From positions 186,001-250,000 of the forward strand of contig CABHOY010000019.1 of NCBI GenBank assembly GCA_902168105.1: a stretch of 64,000 bases of DNA, read 5' to 3'. Every line of letters begins with the position of its first letter. Position 1 is the stretch's first letter. Made by a program: the position numbers and the translations under genes. The stretch is from an uncultured Flavihumibacter sp. Its GTDB lineage: Bacteria > Bacteroidota > Bacteroidia > Chitinophagales > Chitinophagaceae. Positions 36,259 to 45,049 of the stretch are shown piece after piece. Below the pieces are notes generated by a model. The model was not told where the DNA came from and did no database searches. It saw only the letters and a list, made by a program, of their open reading frames with translations.

Positions 36259-38646
36259 TTATTTGAAAATTTTTGTAAAACGTCCCTTCTTGACAGCCCC
36301 ATTTTTATGGTCATCCGTATACCCATATCCGTAACCCTGCCCGTTACCATAGCCATAGCCACCGCCATAAGCATATCCGTAACCAGGCAGTCCACGCATT
36401 TTCAGGCCATTGAATACAATATTCAACTTGCCGAGATCCCCCTGTTCGTACAGGTCTTCTACCAATTTCAGATTAAACTTCGGTGTTCTGTCATGACGTA
36501 CTACGTACAGCGTAGCATCAGCAAATGGCGCCAGCAAACGTGCGTCTGTAACAGGACCTACCGGAGCTGTGTCTATAATGACATAGTCAAAAGAAGCTCT
36601 TAAAGTGGCCAGCAGGTGTTCAAGCCTGCCATTCAAAATCAACTCGGTTGGATTTGGTGGTATCACACCTGCAGAAAGCAGGTACATGTACTCGTTATTT
36701 TCTATCGGCTGTTTAAGAATATCATTCAGTGAAGAATGGCCTACCAGGTAATTACTGATACCCGGATGATGCGGCACATTCAGGATCTTACTCACTTTCG
36801 GTTTACGGAGGTCAAATTCCAGCAACACTACTTTCTTTTTGGTCAGTGAAAGGCTCAATGCAAGGTTTACTGCAATGAAACTCTTTCCTTCACCCGAGAT
36901 GGAAGATGTTACCAGGATCGTTTTATTATCTCCATTGATACCGATATAAGATAAGGTAGTACGGAGTGCCCTGAACTGTTCGGCGACAGGTGTACGCCTT
37001 CCTTCTGCGATGGCGATGCCACCACTCTTGTCGAACATGATCTCGGCAATGATCGGTGCAGAAGTACCTTTTTCGATATCTGACCGGAACATTACTTTAT
37101 TATTCATCATGTCTTTCGCTGCAATGAAGCCCGCAACAGTCGCAAGACCGAAGATGATAGCCATGGCCATCACCATTGATTTTTTCGGACTGAAAGGCAG
37201 ACCGTCCGCTTCAGCAAGGTCAATGATACGGCTGTCAGAGATGGCGGCTGCATATTGTAATGCTGTTTCTTCACGTTTCTCCAGCAGGAAAGTATAGATG
37301 TTGTTTTTAATAGCCTGTTGCCTGCTTACTTCCAATAATGTTCTTTCCTTATTAGGAACGCCTTTCAGCATTCCCATAAAGCGTGTATTCTGAGCAGCCA
37401 GCTTTGCTCTTCCTGCTTCCAGGTTAGTACGTAAGCTCCGGATATTATCCATAATGGCCGGTCTCAGTCTCTCTTCCTGTGCAACCAGGCTTGCCAGCAA
37501 TGGGCTGTTCTCTCCAGTTGTCTTCCGCAGCTTTTCCTGCTGCAATTCAGTTTCCTGCAATCTTGTCAACAGTCCCAGCAACGTCTGGTCCTCGATGCCG
37601 ATAGTAGCAGGTACTACGTTATCTTCACCCTGTTTCTCTCTTACATACTTTTCAACAGCGTTCAGTGTTGACAATTGCATATCAGCTTCGCTCAGTCTTA
37701 CATCGTTATCCTGTACGGACGACAGGAACAATTTACTCTGCTCGCCGATATCAACAATACCCTGATCGGTTTTATAACGTTCTATCTGACCTTCAACCTG
37801 ACTCAGTTCTGCGGTGATGATACGTAACCTGTCTTCCACGAATGACATTGTCTTGGACGCAGTCTGGTTCTTATCCTGGATAGATTCGGCATCGTATGTC
37901 CTCATCAGCTCATTCAATATGTCTTTACCTCTCTGAGGTACTGCATCAACATATTCCAGTCTCAGTACGTTCCCCTGTTTATTGGCAGGAGCTATTTTCA
38001 GCATGGCGATGATCTGCCCTGCTAATGCTTTCTCTCCTGCAATACGCATATAGAGATGTTTATCACGCAGGCTCGCTGGATTGAACCCTGGATTTGGCGT
38101 TATTAATATGCGCCCCCATGTGGTCGTAGTTACCGTATCATTCAGCGGATAAGTTTTATCACCCAGGGTGATCTTCTGACCTTTATAATCATATGTCAGG
38201 TCCAGGAGAGCACCTGCCATCGGATCGATATGATCCGGGTCGATAAAGGTGATCTCTACGGGCGCTCTTTTATACATAGATACATCCCTGATCCTGCCTT
38301 TTTCGAAGATCTCTCCATACAGGTTGAGATGCCGTACAACAGACTTAGCGATTGTACGGGATTTCAATATTTCAATTTCGTTTTCTATTTTCTTTCCTGA
38401 TCCCAGAGGGTCCATCATTTCGATGATAGAGCTTTCCACAGCCCGTGCATCTTCCTTGATGAGAAGTGTGGAGGACATTTTATAGAGCGGGGTAGCATAT
38501 CTCAGATAAACATATGCTATGGAGAAAGAAATTATTGACGCAATCACAAATAAAGGCCAGTAAGGCTGATATTTATGCCTGATCATCTCCAGGAGGCCCG
38601 TATGTTCCTCTCGTTTTGTGCGCGTATTTAATACTTTCTGTTGCAT
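36259..38646 (-). CDS. Polysaccharide co-polymerase/tyrosine autokinase (Wzc-like)
   Basis: A 795-residue inner-membrane protein. The N-terminal Wzz domain starts after the first membrane segment (LFVIASIISFSIAYVYLRYA, about 33-52). A long periplasmic helical region with coiled-coil-like stretches follows (about 250-430), then a second membrane segment near 490-510. The cytoplasmic BY-kinase domain has Walker A SISGEGKSFIAVNLAL (about 580-595), Walker A' VVLLEFDLRKPKV and Walker B YVIIDTAPVGPV. The last 45 residues are rich in Gly and Tyr (YGYAYGGGYGYGNGQGYGYG), the usual site of tyrosine autophosphorylation. I chose the ATG at 38646 over a GTG four codons upstream. No Wzb-type phosphatase gene is visible in the locus. 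Confidence 0.95.
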   Translation of the reverse strand: MQQKVLNTRTKREEHTGLLEMIRHKYQPYWPLFVIASIISFSIAYVYLRYATPLYKMSSTLLIKEDARAVESSIIEMMDPLGSGKKIENEIEILKSRTIAKSVVRHLNLYGEIFEKGRIRDVSMYKRAPVEITFIDPDHIDPMAGALLDLTYDYKGQKITLGDKTYPLNDTVTTTTWGRILITPNPGFNPASLRDKHLYMRIAGEKALAGQIIAMLKIAPANKQGNVLRLEYVDAVPQRGKDILNELMRTYDAESIQDKNQTASKTMSFVEDRLRIITAELSQVEGQIERYKTDQGIVDIGEQSKLFLSSVQDNDVRLSEADMQLSTLNAVEKYVREKQGEDNVVPATIGIEDQTLLGLLTRLQETELQQEKLRKTTGENSPLLASLVAQEERLRPAIMDNIRSLRTNLEAGRAKLAAQNTRFMGMLKGVPNKERTLLEVSRQQAIKNNIYTFLLEKREETALQYAAAISDSRIIDLAEADGLPFSPKKSMVMAMAIIFGLATVAGFIAAKDMMNNKVMFRSDIEKGTSAPIIAEIMFDKSGGIAIAEGRRTPVAEQFRALRTTLSYIGINGDNKTILVTSSISGEGKSFIAVNLALSLSLTKKKVVLLEFDLRKPKVSKILNVPHHPGISNYLVGHSSLNDILKQPIENNEYMYLLSAGVIPPNPTELILNGRLEHLLATLRASFDYVIIDTAPVGPVTDARLLAPFADATLYVVRHDRTPKFNLKLVEDLYEQGDLGKLNIVFNGLKMRGLPGYGYAYGGGYGYGNGQGYGYGYTDDHKNGAVKKGRFTKIFK

Positions 38647-38693
38647 AGCTCTCAACACAAATTTGTAGGATGAATTATTGGAATACCATCAGC

Positions 38694-39488
38694 TTAGTTG
38701 TTCAATATCAATTTGTCCAGTACAATCACGAACAGTGAAATACTGCTCAGGATAATTGCTATTGTTTGGCGGTTGCCACTTGCATTAGCTACTCTTGCTT
38801 TAGTTGGTTCGACATATACAACGTCGTTGGACTGTACATAATAGTAAGGTGATGATAAGACATCATTGTCATTCAGATTGAGGCGTTTAACAACCTTCTG
38901 CCCATCTATTTCTCTAATTAACAGTACATTTTCTTTTTTACCGTTAATAGTAATATCCCCAGCCGCACCCAAAGCTTCCATTATCGACATCCTTTCGTTA
39001 TTGATGTTGACAACACCAGGCCTGCTTACCTCACCGAGCACTGTTACCCGGTAGTTCAGGAACCGGACACTCACCACCGGATCTCTCATCAGTTTCCTGT
39101 TGTTCAACTCTTCACGCAGATATACGGTAAGTTGCTCTTTTGTAAGTCCGGCCGCTTTTACTTGTCCAAGTACCGGATACTCAATAAATCCCTGTTCACT
39201 AACTAGATAACCTGTTGCCTGGGGGCCTCCTCCAGCAGCTCCGGTGGATGCAACACTTGGGGTGTTAAATACAACAGCATCCTCGGGGTTCATGCTACTC
39301 ACAATAATTTGCAATACGTCATTTTTGTGAATTACCGGCTCGAAATTTCCTTGCACGGGCGCAATAACAGTATCAGATATATTATGGAAATAAACTGATT
39401 TCTGTGTACTGACACAAGATGTAAAGAAACAGCAGATAAGGACCGGAACAACAAAGATATAACGTAAATAATCCTTCTTTAGAATCAT
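38694..39488 (-). CDS. Polysaccharide export outer membrane lipoprotein (Wza-like)
   Basis: A 264-residue lipoprotein. The signal peptide ends in a lipobox (CFFTSC, Cys at about 25). The Poly_export domain spans about 45-130 (HKNDVLQIIVSSMNPED), and an SLBB-type domain follows (about 140-215; VTVLGEVSRPGVVNINNERM). A C-terminal hydrophobic segment (TIAIILSSISLFVIVLDKLI) could cross a membrane, as the final helix of Wza does. It is the first gene of the locus, preceded by a -7 box, and the wzc-like gene follows after 47 bp. Confidence 0.93.
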   Translation of the reverse strand: MILKKDYLRYIFVVPVLICCFFTSCVSTQKSVYFHNISDTVIAPVQGNFEPVIHKNDVLQIIVSSMNPEDAVVFNTPSVASTGAAGGGPQATGYLVSEQGFIEYPVLGQVKAAGLTKEQLTVYLREELNNRKLMRDPVVSVRFLNYRVTVLGEVSRPGVVNINNERMSIMEALGAAGDITINGKKENVLLIREIDGQKVVKRLNLNDNDVLSSPYYYVQSNDVVYVEPTKARVANASGNRQTIAIILSSISLFVIVLDKLILNN

Positions 39489-39537
39489 CTTACCGTTTTG
39501 AATATTTAAAGGTTTTTCTTCCGCGCTTTCCGTAACA

Positions 39538-39545
39538 CAAAGCTA
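39538..39545 (-). promoter_or_regulatory. -7 box TAGCTTTG for the exopolysaccharide operon
   Basis: Exact TAnnTTTG match on the minus strand, about 50 bp before the Wza-like start codon. The identical octamer is found before ubiX. It is the only exact match I see in this 143-bp gap and is therefore the best candidate promoter for the locus. Confidence 0.55.
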
Positions 39546-39631
39546 GTTTATAGCCGTCGCCGACACACTACTCGTTACAGTAAAAAACGTCCACATAACA
39601 CAAACGTGCCTACTAATTAGAGTACCATCTT

Positions 39632-40336
39632 TCACAAAAGATGCATCATATCTTTAAACGAAAGCATCTGAAAAAAAATCCAAGAATTCGTAATTAAAAA
39701 GAAAGAATACAAACTATTTGACCAGATTTTTGAAATTAGTTCTGATTTTGTGGCAACATTAAGTTTTTGATAAATCTTCTTCAGGTGTTGGTTCACCGTG
39801 AAAACAGTTACAAAAAGCTTCTCCGCCATCTCCTTATATGAGTAGCCTTCTTTTAACAAAGCAAGCAATTCATACTCTCTTTTAGTAAGCTTGTGCCGGA
39901 TGTCTTCAAGGGGGTCCTTGGCGATGTAATTAATAAGTAAATGGGCCGCTTTTGGAGATAGCGTACCTCCTTCACTGACAGCATCCATAATTGAATGATA
40001 GATCTCCATTAAACGGCTGGTCTTAATAATATAACCATTCGCTCCCTGGCGGATCGATTCAATTACATAATGTTTTCCGTCATGTCCCGACAGAACAATT
40101 AGTTTAGCTTCGGGGTAAACCTTCTTCAATTCCTGCATACCCTGTATGCCTGATTCCCCCGGTAGTGAAATGTCCAGTAATATCACGTTCACCTCAGTCT
40201 CTTTAAATGGAAGCGCTCTAAACTCCTCCATTGACTTACAAGCAAATACGACCTTACACTCTTGAAAATCCTCTAGAAACTCCTTGTAATTGTTCAACTG
40301 GAAATAATTATCTTCTATAATTCCAATATTGATCAT
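39632..40336 (-). CDS. LuxR-family response regulator with hydrophobic C-terminal tail
   Basis: A 234-residue regulator. The receiver domain (about 1-120) has IIEDN, phospho-acceptor Asp in VILLDISLPGESG and GYIIKTS. The LuxR-type HTH (about 148-205) has LTKREYELLALLKEGYSYKE and TVNQHLKKIYQKLNV. After the HTH there are about 30 extra residues with a strongly hydrophobic stretch (YSFFLITNSWIFFQML), unusual for this family. It is encoded directly upstream of the wza-like gene on the same strand but across a 143-bp gap with a separate promoter, so it probably controls the exopolysaccharide locus. Its kinase is not adjacent. Confidence 0.92.
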   Translation of the reverse strand: MINIGIIEDNYFQLNNYKEFLEDFQECKVVFACKSMEEFRALPFKETEVNVILLDISLPGESGIQGMQELKKVYPEAKLIVLSGHDGKHYVIESIRQGANGYIIKTSRLMEIYHSIMDAVSEGGTLSPKAAHLLINYIAKDPLEDIRHKLTKREYELLALLKEGYSYKEMAEKLFVTVFTVNQHLKKIYQKLNVATKSELISKIWSNSLYSFFLITNSWIFFQMLSFKDMMHLL

Positions 40337-40751
40337 AGGGGTAAAAAGTTAGCAAGGTTCATAATTGGTTCAATAAAAAAATATGGCATATAAAAAGTAC
40401 TTGATTGTGCAAAAATAGTTCCAAAAACGAGAATTTATACGGCAATTTTGCAACTCGCTGAATATGAGAACAATAAAGATGAAGGTTCGTTGGCTTACAC
40501 TGTTAACTATCCTATTATGCTAATTTATATATGATATTTCGGTTAACTTTTCTCAAATATTCACAATAAGAGTCACCACGAAGATAGAAATTCATTTTTA
40601 AATTAAATACTCACTAGATAATTATTCCTTTATTAAGTATTTTGCTTTTTAATTGGACGGCGGAATGTCCGGTCAGCATTTTGGGAATTCCACATGTTGT
40701 GTACCGGGCATCGGGGATAAAATATTCCGCCAGGCATTAAAAGTTAGAACA
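40337..40751. other. AT-rich divergent intergenic region
   Basis: These 415 bp separate the LuxR-type regulator from the plus-strand histidine kinase. The left side holds the exact -7 box listed at 40410; the right side has a near match TATTTTG (40638-40644) with one base missing from the spacer. An in-frame TTG (40653) and ATG (40665) could extend the kinase but give no recognisable domain. I see no other gene, RNA or repeat. Confidence 0.6.
40410..40417 (-). promoter_or_regulatory. -7 box TATTTTTG for the LuxR-type regulator gene
   Basis: Exact TAnnTTTG match on the minus strand, about 73 bp upstream of the start codon. No clear -33 element is seen at the usual spacing. Confidence 0.45.
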
Positions 40752-41468
40752 ATGAACTCCACTCATACTTCAGAGAGCAACGCATTACTGAGCAATGCCA
40801 GTAATGTATTGGCAATCACTGCTCATGAATTTAAGACACCGCTAACCACCATTACATCTATCGTCGATCTACTTTCCACAAAACTGCAGACAGACCACCA
40901 TATGACGCCGTTCTATGAAAAACATCTGTCGCGGATCACTTCAGAGATCTTTTCCCTGAACAATATGCTGGACGAAATGCTGACTATCAATAACATCCTG
41001 TCTGGCAGCATTGAAACCAGGAAAGAACTACTGTATGTCGAAGAACACCTTGTTCCCTTAAAAGAACAGTTCCATTCCCTTACAGATGATGGGGAAACTT
41101 TTGAGATCAATATTTCAGGTACGCCCCGTAAAATATTTGCAAGTCCCAGCCAGATCACCAGAATATTGACAAATCTGGTCAGCAATGCTTTTAAATATTC
41201 CCGTCAGCACGCTCCTAGCGTTCGCCTTGACTACGGCGACAGTTCACTTGCTATTACTATCGCTGATGATGGCATCGGCATACCTGCCGGCGACCTGCCT
41301 CATTTATTCCAACCCTATTACAGGGGAAGTAATACAAATGGTATTGCCGGTACAGGATTAGGTCTTACCATTGTGAAAACTTTTGTTTCAGCAAACGACG
41401 GAGATATTTCCGTAACCAGCGAACCGGAAAAAGGCACGGTTTTTACACTGGTTTTCAGGTATCCCTGA
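40752..41468 (+). CDS. Sensor histidine kinase (soluble, HisKA-HATPase)
   Basis: A 238-residue kinase with no membrane segment. The H box is ITAHEFKTPLTTITSIVDLL. The ATPase domain is complete: N box ILTNLVSNAFKYS, G1 box IADDGIGIP, F box HLFQPYYRG and G2 box GTGLGLTIVKTF. It has no sensor domain, so it must be fed by a partner or sense directly. The ATG at 40752 gives a start just before the H-box region; an ATG at 40665 would add 29 residues without a known domain. A single-domain receiver gene follows after 22 bp, probably its partner. Confidence 0.9.
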   Translation: MNSTHTSESNALLSNASNVLAITAHEFKTPLTTITSIVDLLSTKLQTDHHMTPFYEKHLSRITSEIFSLNNMLDEMLTINNILSGSIETRKELLYVEEHLVPLKEQFHSLTDDGETFEINISGTPRKIFASPSQITRILTNLVSNAFKYSRQHAPSVRLDYGDSSLAITIADDGIGIPAGDLPHLFQPYYRGSNTNGIAGTGLGLTIVKTFVSANDGDISVTSEPEKGTVFTLVFRYP

Positions 41469-41490
41469 TACCTGCCAGTAAAATATAAGC

Positions 41491-41862
41491 ATGAACGCCA
41501 GAATTCTTTTGATTGAAGACAAAGCCGGTCTTTTGGAGACACTTAAAAGCCTGCTCGAACTACATGACTACTCGGTAATTACTGCCAGGAATGGAGAAGA
41601 AGGATTGTCAATGGCTATCCAACATCTGCCTGATCTTGTGATCAGTGATATCTATATGCCCGCCATCAATGGTTATGAATTACTGGACAGGTTCCGTGAA
41701 CATGCACAGCTCTGTAAAATACCCGTGCTTATTACCAGCGCCAAAAAAGAAGATAATGAAATAAAAGATGCGATGCAGAAAGGTGCCGCCGGATATCTTG
41801 TTAAGCCATTTGTGTTTGCACACCTGCATGAACAGATCAAAAAAGCACTCGCAAAACATTAA
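41491..41862 (+). CDS. Single-domain response regulator (CheY-like)
   Basis: A 123-residue receiver domain and nothing else. ILLIEDKAGLLETL carries the acidic pocket, the phospho-acceptor Asp is in LVISDIYMPAING, the Thr/Ser position is in VLITSAKKED and the conserved Lys is in GYLVKPF. With no output domain it must act through protein contacts or phosphorelay. It is co-transcribed with the upstream kinase. Its stop codon lies 4 bp from the end of the convergent T9SS protein gene. Confidence 0.94.
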   Translation: MNARILLIEDKAGLLETLKSLLELHDYSVITARNGEEGLSMAIQHLPDLVISDIYMPAINGYELLDRFREHAQLCKIPVLITSAKKEDNEIKDAMQKGAAGYLVKPFVFAHLHEQIKKALAKH

Positions 41863-41866
41863 GCAA

Positions 41867-43402
41867 TTACTTCACAAGCATCACCGTTCCCCTGTATTCC
41901 TTCGGTTCATTACCACTGGTGTTGAAAGAGCATACATATACAAATGCCTGAGACGATTGAGGCCTCCCCTTCATGTAGCCATCCCATCCTGTTTTCGGAT
42001 CATTTGTCTGAAAAACCAGGCTTCCCCATCTGTTAAATACCCTTAACTGATAATTGGTCACTGCATCATATACTTTAGGACGAAAAAGATCATTGTTACC
42101 ATCGCCATTAGGACTAAAAGCAGAAGGCATTACCACGAGGCAGTTCTGCCAGGGAGAAGTAACAACCGCCATTCCTTTTTCACCACATCCATTGGCATCT
42201 TCTATTTCGAAATGGTAATTGCCTGTTTTCAGATTACGATGCAAACTATCCGCCTGCCACATATCTCCATCCATCCGGTATTTATAAGGCGGTGTACCTC
42301 CTTCTACAACCCATCTGATGCTGCCGTCACTCACTTCGCTACAGCTGCAGGGCGCCACGTTCACTTCCTTAACAACCAACGGCGCCGGTTCCTGTATCAG
42401 CACATCGGCAGTATCGATACATACCTGTTTGTCCTTTACAACAAATACATAATTACCAGGCGCCAGATCTTTGAACTCGCGTCCTTCTCTTTCAATGCCA
42501 TTCACTAAAAGCTCATATGGCGGTACGCCTCCTTTAATGTCTAATGTTATTGCGCTTTTATTATCACCGCCACAATGAGATAGTGTTACATTAGTACTGG
42601 TTGTCAGATCAGATTCTCCTACAGTGACAGCCCCTTTTGATGTTACACCATCTGCAGCTGTGACCAGCACTTCATAAAATCCGCCAGGCAGGTTAGAAAC
42701 CTCCGGCGTTCTGTAATTGCCGGGCGTCCACTGATAAGTATAAGGAGGCGCTCCTCCTATAACCTTTACGCTTACACTCCCAGTCGCAGTATTATTACAT
42801 GAGGCGGTAGCCGTCAGTTCCGTTTTCATTATTTGTTTAATCATTGAGAGATTATCCATGAAGACCACTACCCCAACACCCGTGTTGCATTTTTCTTCCC
42901 GATACGCATAAAAAGAAATGAATTTATGTGCTACACGCGGTTTGAATTCCGCCGTCCATCTATGCCACACAGTATCGGTAAAACTGCCCGATGTCCACAA
43001 CAATTCAGAAGTATCGCCTGGTGTATCGCCTCCGAAAATAGCCAGGTTCCCATAACAATGTTCATGACTATAAATACGGCTGAATGCAAGGTCCAACGAC
43101 AGATTATAGATCAGCCCTTTTTGCAGTGGCACAGGCAATTCCTGCTCTATCCCTTCCGTATAATTATCTCCTGCCTGCAAACCAACATAGGTCTCGCCTG
43201 CTTTAGCTGTTTTACGGAAATTATAAACACCCGGCAATATATCGGGCGTATTGACTGCCACACGCCATCCCGGCGGAGCTACCTTTATCCCCGGTTTACC
43301 CTCAAGCGAAGAATTCCGTAAAGTAACATGCTGCGCACGTGCCTCATTATTCATAAAACAGCAGGACAGCAAAAACAGAATTAATACACATATCCTGTGC
43401 AT
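41867..43402 (-). CDS. SprB-repeat surface protein with type B T9SS sorting domain (gliding-motility C-terminal)
   Basis: A 511-residue secreted protein. A signal peptide is visible (MHRICVLILFLLSCCFMNNE, cleavage likely at ARA|Q). A possible carbohydrate-binding-like beta-domain follows (about 25-195), then SprB-type repeats marked by GGAPPYTYQW, GGVPPYELLV and GGTPPYKYRM (about 205-415). The last 90 residues are the gliding-motility-associated CTD: MPSAFSPNGDGNNDLFRP, RVFNRWGSLVFQTNDPKTGW. This domain directs export by the type IX system in Bacteroidota. I chose the ATG at 43402 to put the signal peptide first. It may be an adhesin; the ligand is unknown. Confidence 0.9.
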   Translation of the reverse strand: MHRICVLILFLLSCCFMNNEARAQHVTLRNSSLEGKPGIKVAPPGWRVAVNTPDILPGVYNFRKTAKAGETYVGLQAGDNYTEGIEQELPVPLQKGLIYNLSLDLAFSRIYSHEHCYGNLAIFGGDTPGDTSELLWTSGSFTDTVWHRWTAEFKPRVAHKFISFYAYREEKCNTGVGVVVFMDNLSMIKQIMKTELTATASCNNTATGSVSVKVIGGAPPYTYQWTPGNYRTPEVSNLPGGFYEVLVTAADGVTSKGAVTVGESDLTTSTNVTLSHCGGDNKSAITLDIKGGVPPYELLVNGIEREGREFKDLAPGNYVFVVKDKQVCIDTADVLIQEPAPLVVKEVNVAPCSCSEVSDGSIRWVVEGGTPPYKYRMDGDMWQADSLHRNLKTGNYHFEIEDANGCGEKGMAVVTSPWQNCLVVMPSAFSPNGDGNNDLFRPKVYDAVTNYQLRVFNRWGSLVFQTNDPKTGWDGYMKGRPQSSQAFVYVCSFNTSGNEPKEYRGTVMLVK

Positions 43403-43874
43403 AGAATATGTGAGATAACAACATGGCTTTCCCCTTAACCGTATGTGGACGGCCCGGATGGTTTGAATCATAGGAAATCAGTTAGGTCAATCGGTCAATA
43501 AATCTTTCGTTTGTTTCTTGCGATTAACATGCAAATGGATTCTGGTCACAGTTAAACATTGTGTCTGATTTAATTCACAGGTATGGTGAGGAGGACATCG
43601 GGAATTCCCCCGTTGATTAAATTACTTTACGCTTGTTTTATTGCATTTCCAGTCGACTAAAGATACAATATGTTTTTCATTAATATAACACCACCTATAT
43701 ATTTTTATTACATTTAGTAAATTAATACTCAATATAGTAGCGCACGCTACTGCAAAAATAAAGGCATAGAATAATCTATGCCTTTATCGTGTACAGATGA
43801 CTTACTCGTACATGTTTAAACTATTCTTTTATTGGAAACAAGCAAATCATAGTTTAACCCATTGTCACCTGATC
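43403..43874. other. Intergenic region upstream of the SprB-repeat gene
   Basis: These 472 bp hold the upstream region of the T9SS protein gene and, near the right end, the minus-strand terminator listed at 43754. No exact -7 box for the T9SS gene is visible, and I see no credible gene. Confidence 0.6.
43754..43786 (-). terminator. Intrinsic terminator downstream of the small basic ORF
   Basis: A perfect 12-bp stem (43759-43770 and 43775-43786) with an ATAA loop is followed, on the minus strand, by five T residues (43754-43758 as A). It is oriented to end transcription coming from the small ORF at 43875-44072, 88 bp away. Confidence 0.8.
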
Positions 43875-44072
43875 TTAAGTGTTGCGCCTTTTTGGTCCGC
43901 GCTTGTTATTATCTTTCTCTTTTTTAGGGCTTCTTTTATCTTTTGGTAAGATCACTTTAATAGTATCATCAGCGGTTTTTTCGCGCGTAATGTCGCGACT
44001 GTAATCGTTCCCTAGATTAGGACCTCCCTGTTCAAGACCGGTACTACCGATCGACCTGTCTCTGATTGCCAT
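43875..44072 (-). CDS. Small basic hypothetical protein
   Basis: A 65-residue frame (MAIRDRSIGSTGLEQGGPNL at the N-terminus) with a strongly basic, low-complexity C-terminus (SPKKEKDNNKRGPKRRN). I do not recognise a family. In favour of a real gene are its codon pattern, a downstream terminator in the right orientation, and a near -7 box (TA-N3-TTTG) just upstream of its start. An in-frame ATG eight codons earlier (44096) is possible. There are no Cys, no membrane segment and no signal peptide. The basic tail could bind nucleic acid, but this is only a suggestion. Confidence 0.5.
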   Translation of the reverse strand: MAIRDRSIGSTGLEQGGPNLGNDYSRDITREKTADDTIKVILPKDKRSPKKEKDNNKRGPKRRNT

Positions 44073-44344
44073 AACGTTCTGTTTTAGGATGATCAAATAT
44101 TACATACTCACACTACTTTCGGCGCCAAAACCATGCCACCAGAAGCAGCCGCGTGTATAGTACTCAGGCATTTTCATATGTGAAAAATCTCTTAAAATTT
44201 TACACCAGATTGATCATTTCAGTCTGTTTAACTATTTTTCCGGGATTTTAGTGTTAAATTGTATTAAACAGATCGTTTACACCACCTATGCCTGATACAG
44301 CTATAAATGCTGTGATGAGTTAGTTAAAGAAAAAACCTGTAAGT

Positions 44345-45049
44345 ATGAAGGACAAGTTGCCTTATATCACTTCAACCCATTTCATTTCCCTGATCAAAGC
44401 TTATCTTCAGGGTCATAAAACAAAGCCTGAAATACTTGCAGAAACTGCAGAAATACTTCCATCCTCTGTCCATAATGAAGTTAGCCAGCTCCTCACTGCA
44501 GCTGCACATAGTATGAATGACGCTTTTTATGCGGACATTGTAGATAGTATTCAACACACTTCCGGCACAGTTCCTACACGTAAGGGACTGATCCACCATC
44601 TTGAGGCCTTACTGCAGGAAGAGATCACCGTACAGGAACTGCTGGATTGGGCTACCTGGTACACCATTGAAGAAGATCAGATCAGTGCTGGTATTATGGA
44701 TGATTTTGCTGTGGAATATTTCTGCCTCGATTTCCTTCCTGTGTATCACGAACAACTTACGGAAACGCAATTTCATAGCGCGTTACAACTATTTAAGCAG
44801 CAAGCTGAAAATCCGTTAAAAGAAAAGATCGCATTAGCGTTACTGATAGAAACAGAACGGCAACATTTTTTATATTTCCTGCGTAGTTTTTTAGAACAGC
44901 CTCAGTATGTTGAAGCATTGGATTCTTACTTGATGAAGAAGTTTGGTATGGACCATAATAGCTTTCCGTACATGGATGATGTAATGAAAATGAGCGGACA
45001 TCCGGAAAAGATGGAGGAATTACTGGAGAAGGCGAGGATGTTAGCCTAA
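44345..45049 (+). CDS. Hypothetical all-helical protein
   Basis: A 234-residue acidic, probably cytoplasmic protein without signal or membrane segments. I do not recognise the family. It looks almost entirely helical. Two segments resemble each other, FISLIKAYLQGHKTKPEILA (about 13-32) and HHLEALLQEEITVQELLDWA (about 84-103), each a helix followed by a turn and an E-L-type helix, so an internal duplication is possible. The second resembles short helical stretches seen in immunity or self-protective proteins, too weakly for an assignment. It overlaps the convergent LuxE-like gene by 4 bp at the stop codons. Confidence 0.8.
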   Translation: MKDKLPYITSTHFISLIKAYLQGHKTKPEILAETAEILPSSVHNEVSQLLTAAAHSMNDAFYADIVDSIQHTSGTVPTRKGLIHHLEALLQEEITVQELLDWATWYTIEEDQISAGIMDDFAVEYFCLDFLPVYHEQLTETQFHSALQLFKQQAENPLKEKIALALLIETERQHFLYFLRSFLEQPQYVEALDSYLMKKFGMDHNSFPYMDDVMKMSGHPEKMEELLEKARMLA

